64,000 bases of DNA from Rivularia sp. PCC 7116 (GTDB taxonomy: Bacteria; Cyanobacteriota; Cyanobacteriia; Cyanobacteriales; Nostocaceae). The translations under genes were made by a program, and so were the position numbers. The notes under the pieces were generated by a model that did no database searches, was not told the origin of the DNA, and saw only the letters and a program-made list of their open reading frames with translations. Location: positions 8,031,001 to 8,095,000 of the forward strand of contig NC_019678.1 in NCBI RefSeq assembly GCF_000316665.1, written 5' to 3'. Of this stretch, positions 8,580-17,680 are shown piece by piece (the stretch's first letter is position 1; each line of letters starts with the position of its first letter).

Positions 8580-9659
8580 TCAAATTGAACGATATGTAAA
8601 TTGAGAATAATTTGAATCTTGTTTTTCTCGAATTTCATTAATCAGATTATGTTCTGGTGATAGATGACAAACTGGATCGGTAGCGTTGGATTTCCCGGTA
8701 AGTAAAAAAGCTTGACAGCGACAACCCCCAAAATCAATTTCTCGTCTAGAACAGCTACGACAAGGTTCTTCCATCCAATCCGTACCGCGAAAACGGTTAA
8801 ATGCTTCGGATTCAAACCAAATCCACTCTAAAGTTCGTTCGCTGATATTTGCAAAGTTTAATTCGGGAATACTTGTAGCCACTTGACAGGGTAATACATC
8901 ACCAGATGGGGAAATTACTATTGTTTTTTGTCCCCATCCGCCCATGCAAGGTTTAGGATATTGTTCGTAATAATCGGGAAGTACGTAAACTAAACCCATA
9001 GGGAAATATCGTTTTTCCACAGCAATTGCAGTTGCTTTTTTAGCTTTTTCTAATTGAGCAGGTGTTGGTAATAATGAAGTACGATTTTCTAGTGCCCAAC
9101 CATAATATTGAGTATTGGCTAATTCAACCCTATCAGCTTCGAGTGTTTTACATAGTTCCAAAATTTCTGCAATTCTATCTAGATTATGACGATGCAGTAC
9201 AACATTAATAGTTAGGGGAAATCCTAACTTTTTCACCAATCTTGCAGCAGTCAATTTTTGTTCAAAGGAAGTAACTCCGGCAATATAATCAGATTTGTCA
9301 GCTTGACTATCTTGAATACTAATTTGTATGTGGTCTAATCCGCAGTCTTTCAATTTAGCCGCTCGCTCTGGGGTTAAACTTTTCCCAGACGTAATTAAAC
9401 TGGTGTACATTCCTGTAGAAGCAGCTGTTTCTACCATCACCTCCAAATCTTTTCTCAGAAGTGGTTCACCTCCAGTAAAACCAAGCTGTAAAATTCCTAA
9501 TTTCGCAGCTTGACCGATTGCATCTAACCAATATTGGGTAGCTAATTCTTGACGATAATTACTTTCACCATAATTAACCGGATTAGAACAATACGGACAT
9601 CGAAGTGGACAGCGATAGGTTAGTTCTGCAATTAATGTTAATGGTCTATTTATATTCAT
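8580..9659 (-). CDS. pqqE: PQQ biosynthesis radical SAM enzyme PqqE
   Basis: The protein has 359 residues, close to the usual PqqE size. The N-terminus carries the radical SAM cluster motif CPLRCPYCSNP (Cx3Cx2C), followed by GFTGGEPLLR. The C-terminal SPASM region has cysteines for auxiliary Fe-S clusters (CMGGWGQ, CQVATSIPELNF, EEPCRSCSRREIDFGGCRCQ). PqqE uses S-adenosylmethionine to form the carbon-carbon bond between the conserved Glu and Tyr of the PqqA peptide, with PqqD as the peptide chaperone. It is the last gene of a minus-strand run A-B-C-D-E, 80 bp after pqqD. All motifs needed for activity appear present. Confidence 0.95.
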   Translation of the reverse strand: MNINRPLTLIAELTYRCPLRCPYCSNPVNYGESNYRQELATQYWLDAIGQAAKLGILQLGFTGGEPLLRKDLEVMVETAASTGMYTSLITSGKSLTPERAAKLKDCGLDHIQISIQDSQADKSDYIAGVTSFEQKLTAARLVKKLGFPLTINVVLHRHNLDRIAEILELCKTLEADRVELANTQYYGWALENRTSLLPTPAQLEKAKKATAIAVEKRYFPMGLVYVLPDYYEQYPKPCMGGWGQKTIVISPSGDVLPCQVATSIPELNFANISERTLEWIWFESEAFNRFRGTDWMEEPCRSCSRREIDFGGCRCQAFLLTGKSNATDPVCHLSPEHNLINEIREKQDSNYSQFTYRSI

Positions 9660-9739
9660 AATGAGATGTATAAAGGAGGGGGTAGAAGGGGAAGAAGGGG
9701 AAGAGGAGGTAGAAAATATTAACTTTTCACCTTTGACCT

Positions 9740-10036
9740 CTAACCTTTAACCTTTGACCTAATTAACAATCCTCGTTTAAATACCGATAACAATAATTTT
9801 TCCACATCGCTAACATTAACATCACAATATTGCTGCTTTAGTACTGCTACAATTTCATCTAGAGAGCGATCGCCGTCACATTTAGCAAGTATGGCTGCCG
9901 CAGTGGAATTTAAAGCAAGTGCAGCTTCGGGAAATAAAAGCCAATATTGCTGTCTGACTTCACTCCAATGCAAACGTACACCAGGAGCAAAAGTTAAATA
10001 ATCAAGAGTTTCAGAAATTTTAATTTCTTGCATCAC
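9740..10036 (-). CDS. pqqD: PqqD peptide chaperone
   Basis: The protein has 98 residues, the usual PqqD length. It shows the PqqD pattern: FAPGVRLHWSEVRQQYWLLFPEAALALNSTAAAILAKCDG is the winged-helix-like RiPP recognition element (positions ~15-55), followed by the SLDEIVAVLKQQY helix. PqqD binds the PqqA precursor and presents it to PqqE. It sits between pqqC and pqqE on the same strand, about 50 bp after pqqC. A short polypurine/tandem stretch lies between it and pqqE. Confidence 0.92.
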   Translation of the reverse strand: MMQEIKISETLDYLTFAPGVRLHWSEVRQQYWLLFPEAALALNSTAAAILAKCDGDRSLDEIVAVLKQQYCDVNVSDVEKLLLSVFKRGLLIRSKVKG

Positions 10037-10078
10037 CGAGCAGATTTTTAAAGATTTATCGACGTTTGTGGAGCTAAG

Positions 10079-10104
10079 ATATTACGAATTACGAATTACG
10101 AATT
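10079..10104. repeat. Short tandem repeat (attacga/aatt units)
   Basis: Three to four copies of a 7-bp unit (attacga) fill the gap between pqqD and pqqC. Heptameric short tandem repeats of this kind are common between genes of filamentous cyanobacteria. Function unknown. Confidence 0.7.
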
Positions 10105-10820
10105 ATATCCGGACGAGTATCACCTTTCTCAATTGCATCTAATTGAGTCCATAGTAAATCGCATTTAAAAGCTAATGCTTGAACAGCTTGCTCTTGAGTA
10201 TCGCGAGTTGTACAGTGTTGTAAAACCAGATTCAGCGCATATTTAGCGTCTCTGGGTGCTTTTTTCAACCTTACCCGAAAATATTCAAATCCGGTGGGAT
10301 CTATCCAATCATAATGTTTTTCTAATGCTGCTAATCTAACCTGAATCGCACCGGGACCAAATAACTCTGTTAATGATGCAGCAATTGCTATAATCCACAA
10401 CTGACTGCGACAAAAATTTACATAAGCATCTACTGCATAACGAACACCTGGTAATACATATCGCTCATCAACAAGTTCAGAACGCGACAATCCCACACTT
10501 TTACCTAATTGAATCCAAGCTTCAATACCACCTTCATCCCCAGAGCGCCCATCATGGTCTATAATTCGCTCAATCCATTCTCTTCTCACTTCTCTATCGG
10601 AACAGTTTGCAATTATAGCTGCATCTTTGAGGGGAATATTCTTTTGATAATAAAAACGATTTGCAACCCAGTTTCGTATTTCTGTTTGTGTTAATAATCC
10701 CTGGTTCATTCTTTGATGAAAGGGATGTAGATGATGATAGCGGGATTTTTGCGAGTAGAGTATGGATTCAAATTCTTGTTTTGTCCAAGGTTTTTTGAGT
10801 TCTTGGTTGAGTAATTGCAT
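10089..10820 (-). CDS. pqqC: Pyrroloquinoline-quinone synthase PqqC
   Basis: The protein has 243 residues, typical of PqqC. It has the all-helical TENA/PqqC pattern with NRFYYQKNIPLKDAAII, RREWIERIIDHDG, GGIEAWIQLGKSVGL and the aromatic/His-rich LEKHYDWIDPTGFEYFRVRL region. PqqC carries out the last step, ring closure and oxidation by oxygen to PQQ, without a metal cofactor. Position between pqqB and pqqD agrees with the usual operon order. No sign of truncation. Confidence 0.95.
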   Translation of the reverse strand: MQLLNQELKKPWTKQEFESILYSQKSRYHHLHPFHQRMNQGLLTQTEIRNWVANRFYYQKNIPLKDAAIIANCSDREVRREWIERIIDHDGRSGDEGGIEAWIQLGKSVGLSRSELVDERYVLPGVRYAVDAYVNFCRSQLWIIAIAASLTELFGPGAIQVRLAALEKHYDWIDPTGFEYFRVRLKKAPRDAKYALNLVLQHCTTRDTQEQAVQALAFKCDLLWTQLDAIEKGDTRPDIIRNS

Positions 10821-10919
10821 TATGATTTTTTCGAGTAAGATAATTAGATAGGTTTGTAGTTGCGCTTACTCTACGAGAAAGCGCAACTACGAACCCTTTA
10901 AAACTTATGTGGTAGAGTA

Positions 10920-11843
10920 CTACAGTTGAATTGTTAATCCATCATCAGCAACTTCTATTCCTGCTGCTTCAACTATTTTGCGTTCTGGTGAATTAGCGAT
11001 GAGGATGGGATTGCTGTTGTTAATGTGGGTAAAAACTTTCCGCTTAGAAGAAAGTTTGGCAAGATGATTTAAACTACCGTTCTCTCCCGAAAGCGGTAAA
11101 TGTCCCATTTCTAGAGATGTTCGTGTTGAAGTTCCCAGCTTAACTAGTTCGTCATTTTGCCAAAATGTTCCATCTACTAAAATGCAATCGCTTTTATCTA
11201 ATCGCTCCAGTATAGAATCACTAAACTCAGAAAGTGCTGGAGCATATGTTACAACACCTCCACTAATGCGATCGCGAAAGGTAAATCCAACGACTGAGCC
11301 ATCATAATTTTCATCAACCCCAACATCGGAACGCATATATTTGGGTGGTTTACTTTTGAGTGAAAACACTTCTATTTCTAAACTTGAGCTATCATCACTA
11401 TTTAGATTTACTGTAGAACCCGATTCGAGATTAGTCCAAACGACTCCACAATAATTTTTGAGAACTCGAAGAATAGAAAATCCATCGGTTAATGCTTTAC
11501 GTACAGAATTAGTTCCATAAATAGCTAACGGTTCCGCAGATTCTCTGAGAATCATTAATCCAGCGGTATGGTCAATTTCTGCATCGGTTAATAACACTCC
11601 AGCGATAGGGTTAGAACGAATTGAAGTTGGTACCGAATCTCGCAATCGTTCGAGTTGTAGACGTACATCAGGGGATGCGTTTATCAAATACCAAGAACCC
11701 TCAGTTCCGCGAACCGCAAGAGATGATTGAGTGCGTTGATGTACGCCATTTTTACCCTCACGGACAGATTGACAACCATAACAATTACAGTTCCATTGAG
11801 GAAATCCCCCTCCAGCAGCAGAACCAAGAATACGTACAAGCAT
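10920..11843 (-). CDS. pqqB: PQQ biosynthesis metallo-hydrolase PqqB
   Basis: The protein has 307 residues and the full PqqB pattern: start MLVRILGSAAGGGFPQWNC, the NCNCYGC cysteine cluster at ~19-24, LLTDAEIDHTAGLMILRE in the metallo-beta-lactamase fold, ILVDGTFW, and the FTHINNSNPI end motif. PqqB is reported to act as an iron-dependent hydroxylase on the cross-linked Glu-Tyr intermediate, before PqqC. It follows pqqA by about 75 bp and leads into pqqC on the same strand. A tandem run of 'cctttaa' units lies just upstream, between it and pqqA. Confidence 0.95.
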   Translation of the reverse strand: MLVRILGSAAGGGFPQWNCNCYGCQSVREGKNGVHQRTQSSLAVRGTEGSWYLINASPDVRLQLERLRDSVPTSIRSNPIAGVLLTDAEIDHTAGLMILRESAEPLAIYGTNSVRKALTDGFSILRVLKNYCGVVWTNLESGSTVNLNSDDSSSLEIEVFSLKSKPPKYMRSDVGVDENYDGSVVGFTFRDRISGGVVTYAPALSEFSDSILERLDKSDCILVDGTFWQNDELVKLGTSTRTSLEMGHLPLSGENGSLNHLAKLSSKRKVFTHINNSNPILIANSPERKIVEAAGIEVADDGLTIQL

Positions 11844-11917
11844 TAATTTTATTTACCTAATTAATCCCATTGATAAACTAATAAACCTTTAACCTTTAAC
11901 CTTTAACCTTGAACCTT

Positions 11918-12109
11918 TTAATCCCACTGCTGAACATAAGCAGTAACTTCCATACAAAGACCAAATTCTTCAAAAGATGGTGCTTCCCAAACTGCTGCTG
12001 GTTTAAATGCTGGTGATTCGGAAGAATTTGTATCAATTTTCTTAGTTTGGATATTGGAAAGATTTGCATCTTTACTTCCAGACATCGAGGAATTATTTGT
12101 TTTAGCCAT
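11918..12109 (-). CDS. pqqA: PqqA precursor peptide, with a long N-terminal extension
   Basis: The product has 63 residues, whereas the PqqA peptides I know are about 22-30. The C-terminal ~23 residues are a clear PqqA core: WEAPSFEEFGLCMEVTAYVQ, with the Glu54-x3-Tyr58 pair that is cross-linked and becomes PQQ. The first ~40 residues are Ser/Asn/Lys-rich and look disordered. The only other in-frame ATGs are at codons 9 and 53, and codon 53 lies too late to keep the core, so a longer leader seems real. It is the first gene of pqqABCDE, downstream of the dehydrogenase gene. The tandem repeat at 12172-12226 lies just upstream. Confidence 0.88.
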   Translation of the reverse strand: MAKTNNSSMSGSKDANLSNIQTKKIDTNSSESPAFKPAAVWEAPSFEEFGLCMEVTAYVQQWD

Positions 12110-12171
12110 TTTGTTTGAGTTGTGAATAGGTGAAAAACTTATTTTTACATCTTTATGAGAAAGAATTTCTC

Positions 12172-12226
12172 ATTACTTATTACTTATTACTTATTACTTA
12201 TTACTTATTACTCCTTACTTATTACT
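12172..12226. repeat. Heptameric short tandem repeat (attactt units)
   Basis: About seven copies of a 7-bp unit (attactt, with one variant) lie between the sugar dehydrogenase gene and pqqA. The class is the short tandemly repeated sequence of filamentous cyanobacteria. It sits where a pqqA promoter or a processing site would be, but no function can be read from it. Confidence 0.85.
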
Positions 12227-12230
12227 CAAT

Positions 12231-13481
12231 CTAACTTTCCGTGGGTTCAATACTAATTAATTGCCCATCTTGTTCATCCGTCAAAACGTATAAACCTCCG
12301 TCGGGGCTTTGACGGACATCTCGCACTCTTCGACCAATGGGAATCGATTCTTCTTTGAGGACATTACCGTTTGCATCCAAATCAATGCGACGAACATCAT
12401 TAGAAACTAAACCACCAGCAAATAAATCTCCTTTCCATATTCCGAAGCGATCGCCCGAATAAAATGCTAATCCCGAAGGTGCTATGGAAGGAGTCCATAC
12501 TACTTTTGGTTCCGGCACTCCCGGACGGGATTTAACATTGGAAACTGCTCCTCCAGAGTATTCATCACTGTAACTAACCTCTGGCCAACCATAATTTTTA
12601 CCGGCTTCCATGAGATTAAGTTCGTCACCACCTCTAGAACCATGTTCGGTTGACCATAACCTGTTATTAACTGTGTCAACAGTCATTCCTTGAATATTAC
12701 GATGTCCGTAACTCCATATTGCTTTATCGGCACTGTCAGATGCGGCAAAGGGGTTATCTTTGGGTATGGAACCGTCATCGTTTAAACGAACAACTTTACC
12801 GAAATGAGAGTTAAGATTTTGGGCTTGTTTGCGAATAAAATCTCCATTGAGTCGAGTTGGCGGATTACCACCATCTCCAATGGCTACTAACATCGTATTA
12901 TCTGGGAGCCAAACAATACGCGAACCAAAATGTTGACCACCTGGTTTTGCTTGAGAAACTTGGAAAATCACCTCCCAGTTTTTCAAAGTTGAGCCGTCAA
13001 ATGTAGCTCTAGCAACTCTGGTACGATTGGCATCGGTAGTACCGTGAGAATAGGTAAAGTAAACAAAGCGATTTTTTTCAAAATTTGGATGCACCGAAAC
13101 ATCCATCAAGCCCCCTTGATTAGCCGCGTAAATTTCTGGAACTCCACCGATAGCATTGGGGTCTAATTTTCCATTCCGAACGATTCGTACCCTTCCCGGA
13201 CGCTCGGTAATTAACATTCCTCCATCGGGAAGCCATGTTATACCCCAAGGTCGTTCTAAACCTTGTAATACGGTGGTGGTTTTGAAATTTTTCGCTACAG
13301 CTACATTCTTGTCAGAAAACAGCGGTTTATTAGATGGTGAGCTATTAGTATTTTGTGCGGTAGTTGATTGATTTGCGCTTTGTGCGGAAGTGGAATTATC
13401 TGTAGAAGAACAAGCTCCAAGAGTTAAGAGAATAATTGCGCTTAGCGTTGCTGTTATTGGGCGAATGATATGAGTTTTCAT
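12231..13481 (-). CDS. PQQ-dependent sugar (aldose) dehydrogenase, lipoprotein
   Basis: The protein has 416 residues. A lipoprotein signal is clear: a basic start, a hydrophobic run, and lipobox LGAC with Cys24. The mature part is a six-bladed propeller of the soluble PQQ glucose/aldose dehydrogenase family: LERPWGITWLPDGGMLITER, GGLMDVSVHPNF, FGSRIVWLPDNTMLVAIGDGG, YGHRNIQGM, STEHGSRGGDELN. The EHG..GGDE region matches the PQQ- and calcium-binding parts. It would oxidise aldose sugars at the outer face of the inner membrane or in the periplasm. It lies about 120 bp upstream of pqqA on the same strand, which fits an enzyme next to the genes for its cofactor. Confidence 0.88.
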   Translation of the reverse strand: MKTHIIRPITATLSAIILLTLGACSSTDNSTSAQSANQSTTAQNTNSSPSNKPLFSDKNVAVAKNFKTTTVLQGLERPWGITWLPDGGMLITERPGRVRIVRNGKLDPNAIGGVPEIYAANQGGLMDVSVHPNFEKNRFVYFTYSHGTTDANRTRVARATFDGSTLKNWEVIFQVSQAKPGGQHFGSRIVWLPDNTMLVAIGDGGNPPTRLNGDFIRKQAQNLNSHFGKVVRLNDDGSIPKDNPFAASDSADKAIWSYGHRNIQGMTVDTVNNRLWSTEHGSRGGDELNLMEAGKNYGWPEVSYSDEYSGGAVSNVKSRPGVPEPKVVWTPSIAPSGLAFYSGDRFGIWKGDLFAGGLVSNDVRRIDLDANGNVLKEESIPIGRRVRDVRQSPDGGLYVLTDEQDGQLISIEPTES

Positions 13482-13655
13482 CGGTTATAAATTTTTAAGA
13501 TGCATCAAACTGCAATCAATTTATTGGTTATTTTGACAAACATAATTAGCTACAATCGCAAAACTGTTTTAGAGTGTGACAAAAAAACATGACAACAAAA
13601 TGACAGCCAATTAAAAAATTATCAATTCGTAATTAAACTTTAACGATTATTGTCT

Positions 13656-16600
13656 TTATTTAACTGGTTGACAATTTTTTGAATTCTGTTGAACTTGAGT
13701 ATTATCAGCAACGAACTCAATACCCCCATCTTTGTTAACAATCCATCTGGTAGCTTCTTTAATTTGGGAAGGGGTAGAGGGGGAGGAGGGGGAAGAGGGG
13801 GAAGAGGTGAAAGTTCTTAAATCTTGTAGAACAATTTCGTTTGGTAAGACTTGTTTGGGATTTTGAGGAATTCCGCCTCTTCCGGATGTCACGAAACGAG
13901 CTTCTTCGTCAGTTGGACAACCAGCTGCAATTCTATCGGCAGCATTGGTTAAGTTTTCGGGGAGTTCAATTAAACCGGATGTGATATCCAATTCTTGGAG
14001 ATTCAAATTAAAATCTCCATCGATACCAAATTGCGAACTTGCTGTAATATCGCTCTGAGGAGTTGTTTGATTACGAAATTGAATTCCAAATAATCCAGGA
14101 GTATTAATTAAAATATTTCCACCGTCACCTTGGAAAGCGTTGGCGTTAATATCGCTGTTTTCTTCAGGTACGGCAACAACTAAACCACCATTTATCGTAA
14201 TATTGCCACCATTTCCACCACCGCTATTTTGGGTTCCGGCTTGGGTTGATATTGTGCTGTTATTGCGTAGAATTAAAGATTCTAGAATTGAAAGGTTGAT
14301 ATTTCCACCTTCACCGGAAACACTTTGAGCAGTAATTGAACTATTTTCCAAGAAAAGTTTCACGGCTTCAATATCAATATTTCCAGAATCACCAACTCCT
14401 TCCCCACTTACGGAAACTCCAGCACCATCAACTATATTAAAATCTTTGGTAGTAACTTTGATATCTCCACCCTTCGGGTTGCGCCACTTGCTACAACGGA
14501 GGGAGCCTCCGCAACGCAGTGGCTTACCCCTTCCGGAAGCTGTTTGAGATGAAGTTGCGAATAACCCAGAAACAAAACCTTGCGCTGAAGGATCGATTAA
14601 ATCAATTGATTCCGATACATTAACTGTTAAATTACCTGCTCTACCTTGAGCAAAAGTATTTGTAATTACCTGCGCTCCTCCGATTGCAGTAAATTGACGC
14701 GCAGTTAAATTTACATTACCAGAATCTAGGGGAGTAAATGTTCCGGTACCTAAAAGCGAATTATCAAGCTTTAAAGTATCGGCAGCATTTATAGTAATAT
14801 CTCCACCACTTCCTTGAGTCAGGGTAGTAGTAGCAACTAATCCACCATCCGACGCGGTAAAGTTGGGAGTATTAATTAAGATATTTCCCGATGCACCTTC
14901 TCCTTCAGAAGCAGTAACAATACCATTATCAAAACTATTCAAAGTCAATTTTTGATTATTTAAAGGGGGATTGATAACATTCTGCTGTAACTTCTCAAAT
15001 CCACCACCGTTAACTTCTACAGATTCCGTAGCATCAATATTAATATCTCCTCCTTCACCACTACCAGAAGTTGAAGCGTTGATAATACCGTCGTTAATTT
15101 GTAATATATTAGTATTTAATTGAATATTTCCTGCATCATCATCATTAGTTTCAATGGTGATTCCCCCTTCGTTGTTGAGAATAATTGAATCAGCATTTAC
15201 TTCCACCCTTCCAGATTTTCCCAATCCTTCACTTACAAGATTAATTAAACCACCATCTGAAATTCTTAACTTTGGAGTATTTATACTAACGCTTCCAGAA
15301 TTTCCAGCAACAAAATCTGGAAATAAACCCAAAAAATCACGTGTAGCTTCATCTAAAGGTCTAGAAGCTGATGTTACTACACTAGGACGATTTGCCAAAC
15401 CTCTACCTTTTATTTCCACAAATTCCGTGGCATTAATAGTAATATTGCCAGCATCACTACTACTCTGTGTTGAAGAACTTACAATTCCTCCATTTTCTAA
15501 TCTCAAGGTCGCCGTATCTACAACCAAATCTGCTGCTGATGTCTCTTCTCCAATAGAGTTCGTAATCAAGCCACCACCTGAAAAGGTAATTGGACTTCTG
15601 CCATCGAGCAGTATATCATTTGCCTTTACCTTAACTAAACCAGGTTCCCCAGAACCTAGAGTTGCACTTACAATCATTCCTCCATTACTAATTGTTAATT
15701 CTTTAGTTGAAACTGTATTTATCCCTGCTTTCCCCTCACTAAAATTAGAAGCAGCGATCGCGCTAATAATAACTGGGTTAAGAGTAGAAATCCCATCAAC
15801 TAAAATCGACTCGGAAGCATTTATATCAACGTTTCCTCCTGAATATTTACCGTAAGTATAAGCAGCAATACTTCCTCCTGCTAATACAGTCACTTTTTTA
15901 GCATCAACTTTTACGTTTCCTCCGTTTCCTCCCAAAGCTTCTGAAAATATACCCGTGCGAATAGCTGCATCAGGTGTTGTACCTTCTACTAATAAAGAAT
16001 CGCCAACATTAACGATAATATCTCCGGAAACTGCATCACCAAGATTTTGCGTCCATAATACAGAGCCATCGCTCATTCGCAAATTCTGCGCTCTTACCTC
16101 CACAAAACCACTTCCCACACCAGAAACATCAGCTAAGGATTTTTCAATTAATTGGATATCACCAAAGTTTTCAACTCTGGAATAATCAAATTCCCAACCT
16201 CGGATATTATTATTAATGCCAACAACACCTTCGTTTACCGCAGCTAATTCAATTTTTCCAGATTCAGCAGTTAAAACACCACCAGACAAATTAACGTTAC
16301 CACCAATTAATGCCAAAGTATTTCCAGGATTTACCCGCAAACCCGTACTTCTATCGCTTCTTTCTAACTGCAATGAAAAAGGAGGAGCCGTAGTCAAATA
16401 ATGTCCTTTTCCTTGTACTTCGATTTCCCCCGGATTTGAGCCAAGTTGTATACCCAGAGGAAGGTTTATCGTTAATAACGGTGGAGATTTGGGGTTTAAA
16501 GTATTGAAATTATAGTTATCAAAAACGATTCCGTTACCACTAGAAGCGACAAAAGAACCTTTAATATCTAAAAAAGCATTCTCACCAAATACAATACCGT

Positions 16601-16961
16601 TGGGATTAATTAAAAATAAATTTGCATTTCCATCAACCCCCAAAGTCCCTAAAATTCGCGAAATATTATTTCCCGTCACCCTTGTAAGAATATTGGTGAT
16701 ATTATCCGGGTTGCTGAAATAAACTTTTTGATTGGGATTAACGTTAAATTCTTGAAAGCTGTGAAAAAGATTATTATCCCGAATCGCTCCCCCTTCAATT
16801 AAATCTCTATCAACTGAAGATTTTACTTTAGAGCTTTCCACACCCAGACTGCGATCGCGAATCAATTGAGCATTTACAGATTTTGCAGTGAAGCTGGGGA
16901 AAAGCAACAATAAACAAGTTATATAGCTCAGTTGCTTTTTATATCTACAGGATAAATTCAC
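13656..16961 (-). CDS. Filamentous-haemagglutinin-like secreted protein (TPS domain)
   Basis: The 1,101-residue protein starts with a signal peptide (hydrophobic CLLLLFPSF, cleavage probably after VNA). The two-partner-secretion (FHA N-terminal) domain follows at ~35-200, with GGAIRDNNLFHSFQEFNV, NPNGIVFGENAFLDIKGSF and similar motifs. A long right-handed beta-helix of repeated GNI.I and GG.I elements comes next. The C-terminus has the cyanobacterial signature GCPTDEEARFVTSGRGGIP and a Ser/Pro run encoded by a polypurine tract. Such proteins are normally exported by a TpsB outer-membrane partner; none is in the window. An in-frame ~24-residue Arg/Cys-rich insert comes from a palindromic repeat (separate entry). 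Downstream paralogue remnants lie at 22.9-23.6 kb. Confidence 0.9.
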   Translation of the reverse strand: MNLSCRYKKQLSYITCLLLLFPSFTAKSVNAQLIRDRSLGVESSKVKSSVDRDLIEGGAIRDNNLFHSFQEFNVNPNQKVYFSNPDNITNILTRVTGNNISRILGTLGVDGNANLFLINPNGIVFGENAFLDIKGSFVASSGNGIVFDNYNFNTLNPKSPPLLTINLPLGIQLGSNPGEIEVQGKGHYLTTAPPFSLQLERSDRSTGLRVNPGNTLALIGGNVNLSGGVLTAESGKIELAAVNEGVVGINNNIRGWEFDYSRVENFGDIQLIEKSLADVSGVGSGFVEVRAQNLRMSDGSVLWTQNLGDAVSGDIIVNVGDSLLVEGTTPDAAIRTGIFSEALGGNGGNVKVDAKKVTVLAGGSIAAYTYGKYSGGNVDINASESILVDGISTLNPVIISAIAASNFSEGKAGINTVSTKELTISNGGMIVSATLGSGEPGLVKVKANDILLDGRSPITFSGGGLITNSIGEETSAADLVVDTATLRLENGGIVSSSTQSSSDAGNITINATEFVEIKGRGLANRPSVVTSASRPLDEATRDFLGLFPDFVAGNSGSVSINTPKLRISDGGLINLVSEGLGKSGRVEVNADSIILNNEGGITIETNDDDAGNIQLNTNILQINDGIINASTSGSGEGGDINIDATESVEVNGGGFEKLQQNVINPPLNNQKLTLNSFDNGIVTASEGEGASGNILINTPNFTASDGGLVATTTLTQGSGGDITINAADTLKLDNSLLGTGTFTPLDSGNVNLTARQFTAIGGAQVITNTFAQGRAGNLTVNVSESIDLIDPSAQGFVSGLFATSSQTASGRGKPLRCGGSLRCSKWRNPKGGDIKVTTKDFNIVDGAGVSVSGEGVGDSGNIDIEAVKLFLENSSITAQSVSGEGGNINLSILESLILRNNSTISTQAGTQNSGGGNGGNITINGGLVVAVPEENSDINANAFQGDGGNILINTPGLFGIQFRNQTTPQSDITASSQFGIDGDFNLNLQELDITSGLIELPENLTNAADRIAAGCPTDEEARFVTSGRGGIPQNPKQVLPNEIVLQDLRTFTSSPSSPSSPSTPSQIKEATRWIVNKDGGIEFVADNTQVQQNSKNCQPVK
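14470..14537. repeat. Palindromic repeat inserted in frame in the FHA-like gene
   Basis: The segment is G/C-rich, unlike its surroundings, and folds on itself: on the minus strand gccact...cggagg-ctc-cctccg...agtggc. It adds about 24 codons (GKPLRCGGSLRCSKWRNP) that do not resemble the beta-helix repeats on either side, without breaking the frame. It resembles the dispersed palindromic repeats common in cyanobacterial genomes. Confidence 0.7.
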
Positions 16962-17129
16962 ATTTTCTACCTTTTTCCTTTACCTGTGAGAACTCTCTTA
17001 GCTAAAAATTATATCAAGAGGGGGAGTAACTATTATTTCCATTTTCCTCTCAAACAGATTTAAATTAACTTGATTATTTATTGTCTATCTGTGAATAAAC
17101 TTTTTATCGTCTCACATTGTCATAACCTG

Positions 17130-17422
17130 AATCAAATCGATATTTATCTAACATGAAGCAATGTAAATCAGAGTCAGATAATTTTTGTAAATTCAAGCAA
17201 ATGACTGCAAATTTACAGGTTGCGTACTACATAAAAACAACGAGTTTTTAAGCTTAAAGCAAGTAATAATAAAAGTTTTAATTACTTTCGCCAGCCTACA
17301 AATAGTATGTTACACACTGTAACTCCTATACTGCTGTTGGACTATTGATAATAGCATCAATAAGAGTCAGAAACATTGCGAAGTATTTAGAGAAGTAAAT
17401 TTATTTGTATCGGAATATTTAA
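17130..17422 (+). repeat. 293-bp intergenic direct repeat, copy B (candidate ncRNA)
   Basis: This is the second copy of the sequence at 8198-8490, in the same orientation and of identical length. From 17280 on the two copies are almost identical, including the gttaca-cac-tgtaac hairpin and the attgat-N6-atcaat inverted repeat. It lies upstream of the FHA-like gene, a context different from that of copy A, which argues that the sequence moves or acts on its own. Confidence 0.8.
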
Positions 17423-17475
17423 TAGGATTAGATGTGATTGTGTGAAGCGAAGTAGAGTTAGTAAAATCGATATAG

Positions 17476-17496
17476 AGACGTAGCAGTGCTACGTCT
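17476..17496. repeat. 21-bp palindrome (agacgtagc...gctacgtct)
   Basis: A near-perfect palindrome with arms agacgtagca/tgctacgtct. A sister with different arm bases but the same outer bases (tatagag, cgtct) is at 43296-43316, so both belong to one dispersed palindrome family. No long T-run follows, so a terminator role is doubtful here. Confidence 0.6.
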
Positions 17497-17680
17497 TGCA
17501 AGAATATAAAAGTTCAAGCAGATATTGAGAAAACAATTAATTAAACTTATACGCTTATTGGTAAGCTAGATTCTTCCGTATTGTCTTTAGAAAAGCAGCG
17601 ATATAGTTACGATACTTCTTTTACGGAAAGATTGAAGAGGAATAATTTAAAGATTCTCACTGCTGACTCCTAAGCGTTTG

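Larger units (their letters stand above)
16962..17680. other. Intergenic region holding repeat copy B and a 21-bp palindrome
   Basis: The region lies between the start of the FHA-like gene and the end of the DUF928 gene, both on the minus strand. It should contain the FHA-like promoter. It also holds the 293-bp repeat copy B (17130-17422) and the palindrome at 17476-17496. No ORF with a ribosome site was found. Confidence 0.6.

Noticed and set aside
12172-12226. Tandem units that might be taken for a CRISPR array
   Set aside because: The unit is 7 bp with no spacers; it is a short tandem repeat.
15154-15855. 233-codon ORF on the plus strand
   Set aside because: It is the mirror of the repeated beta-helix codons of the FHA-like gene. 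Its Pro/Ser/Thr-rich composition is what the antisense of such repeats gives.
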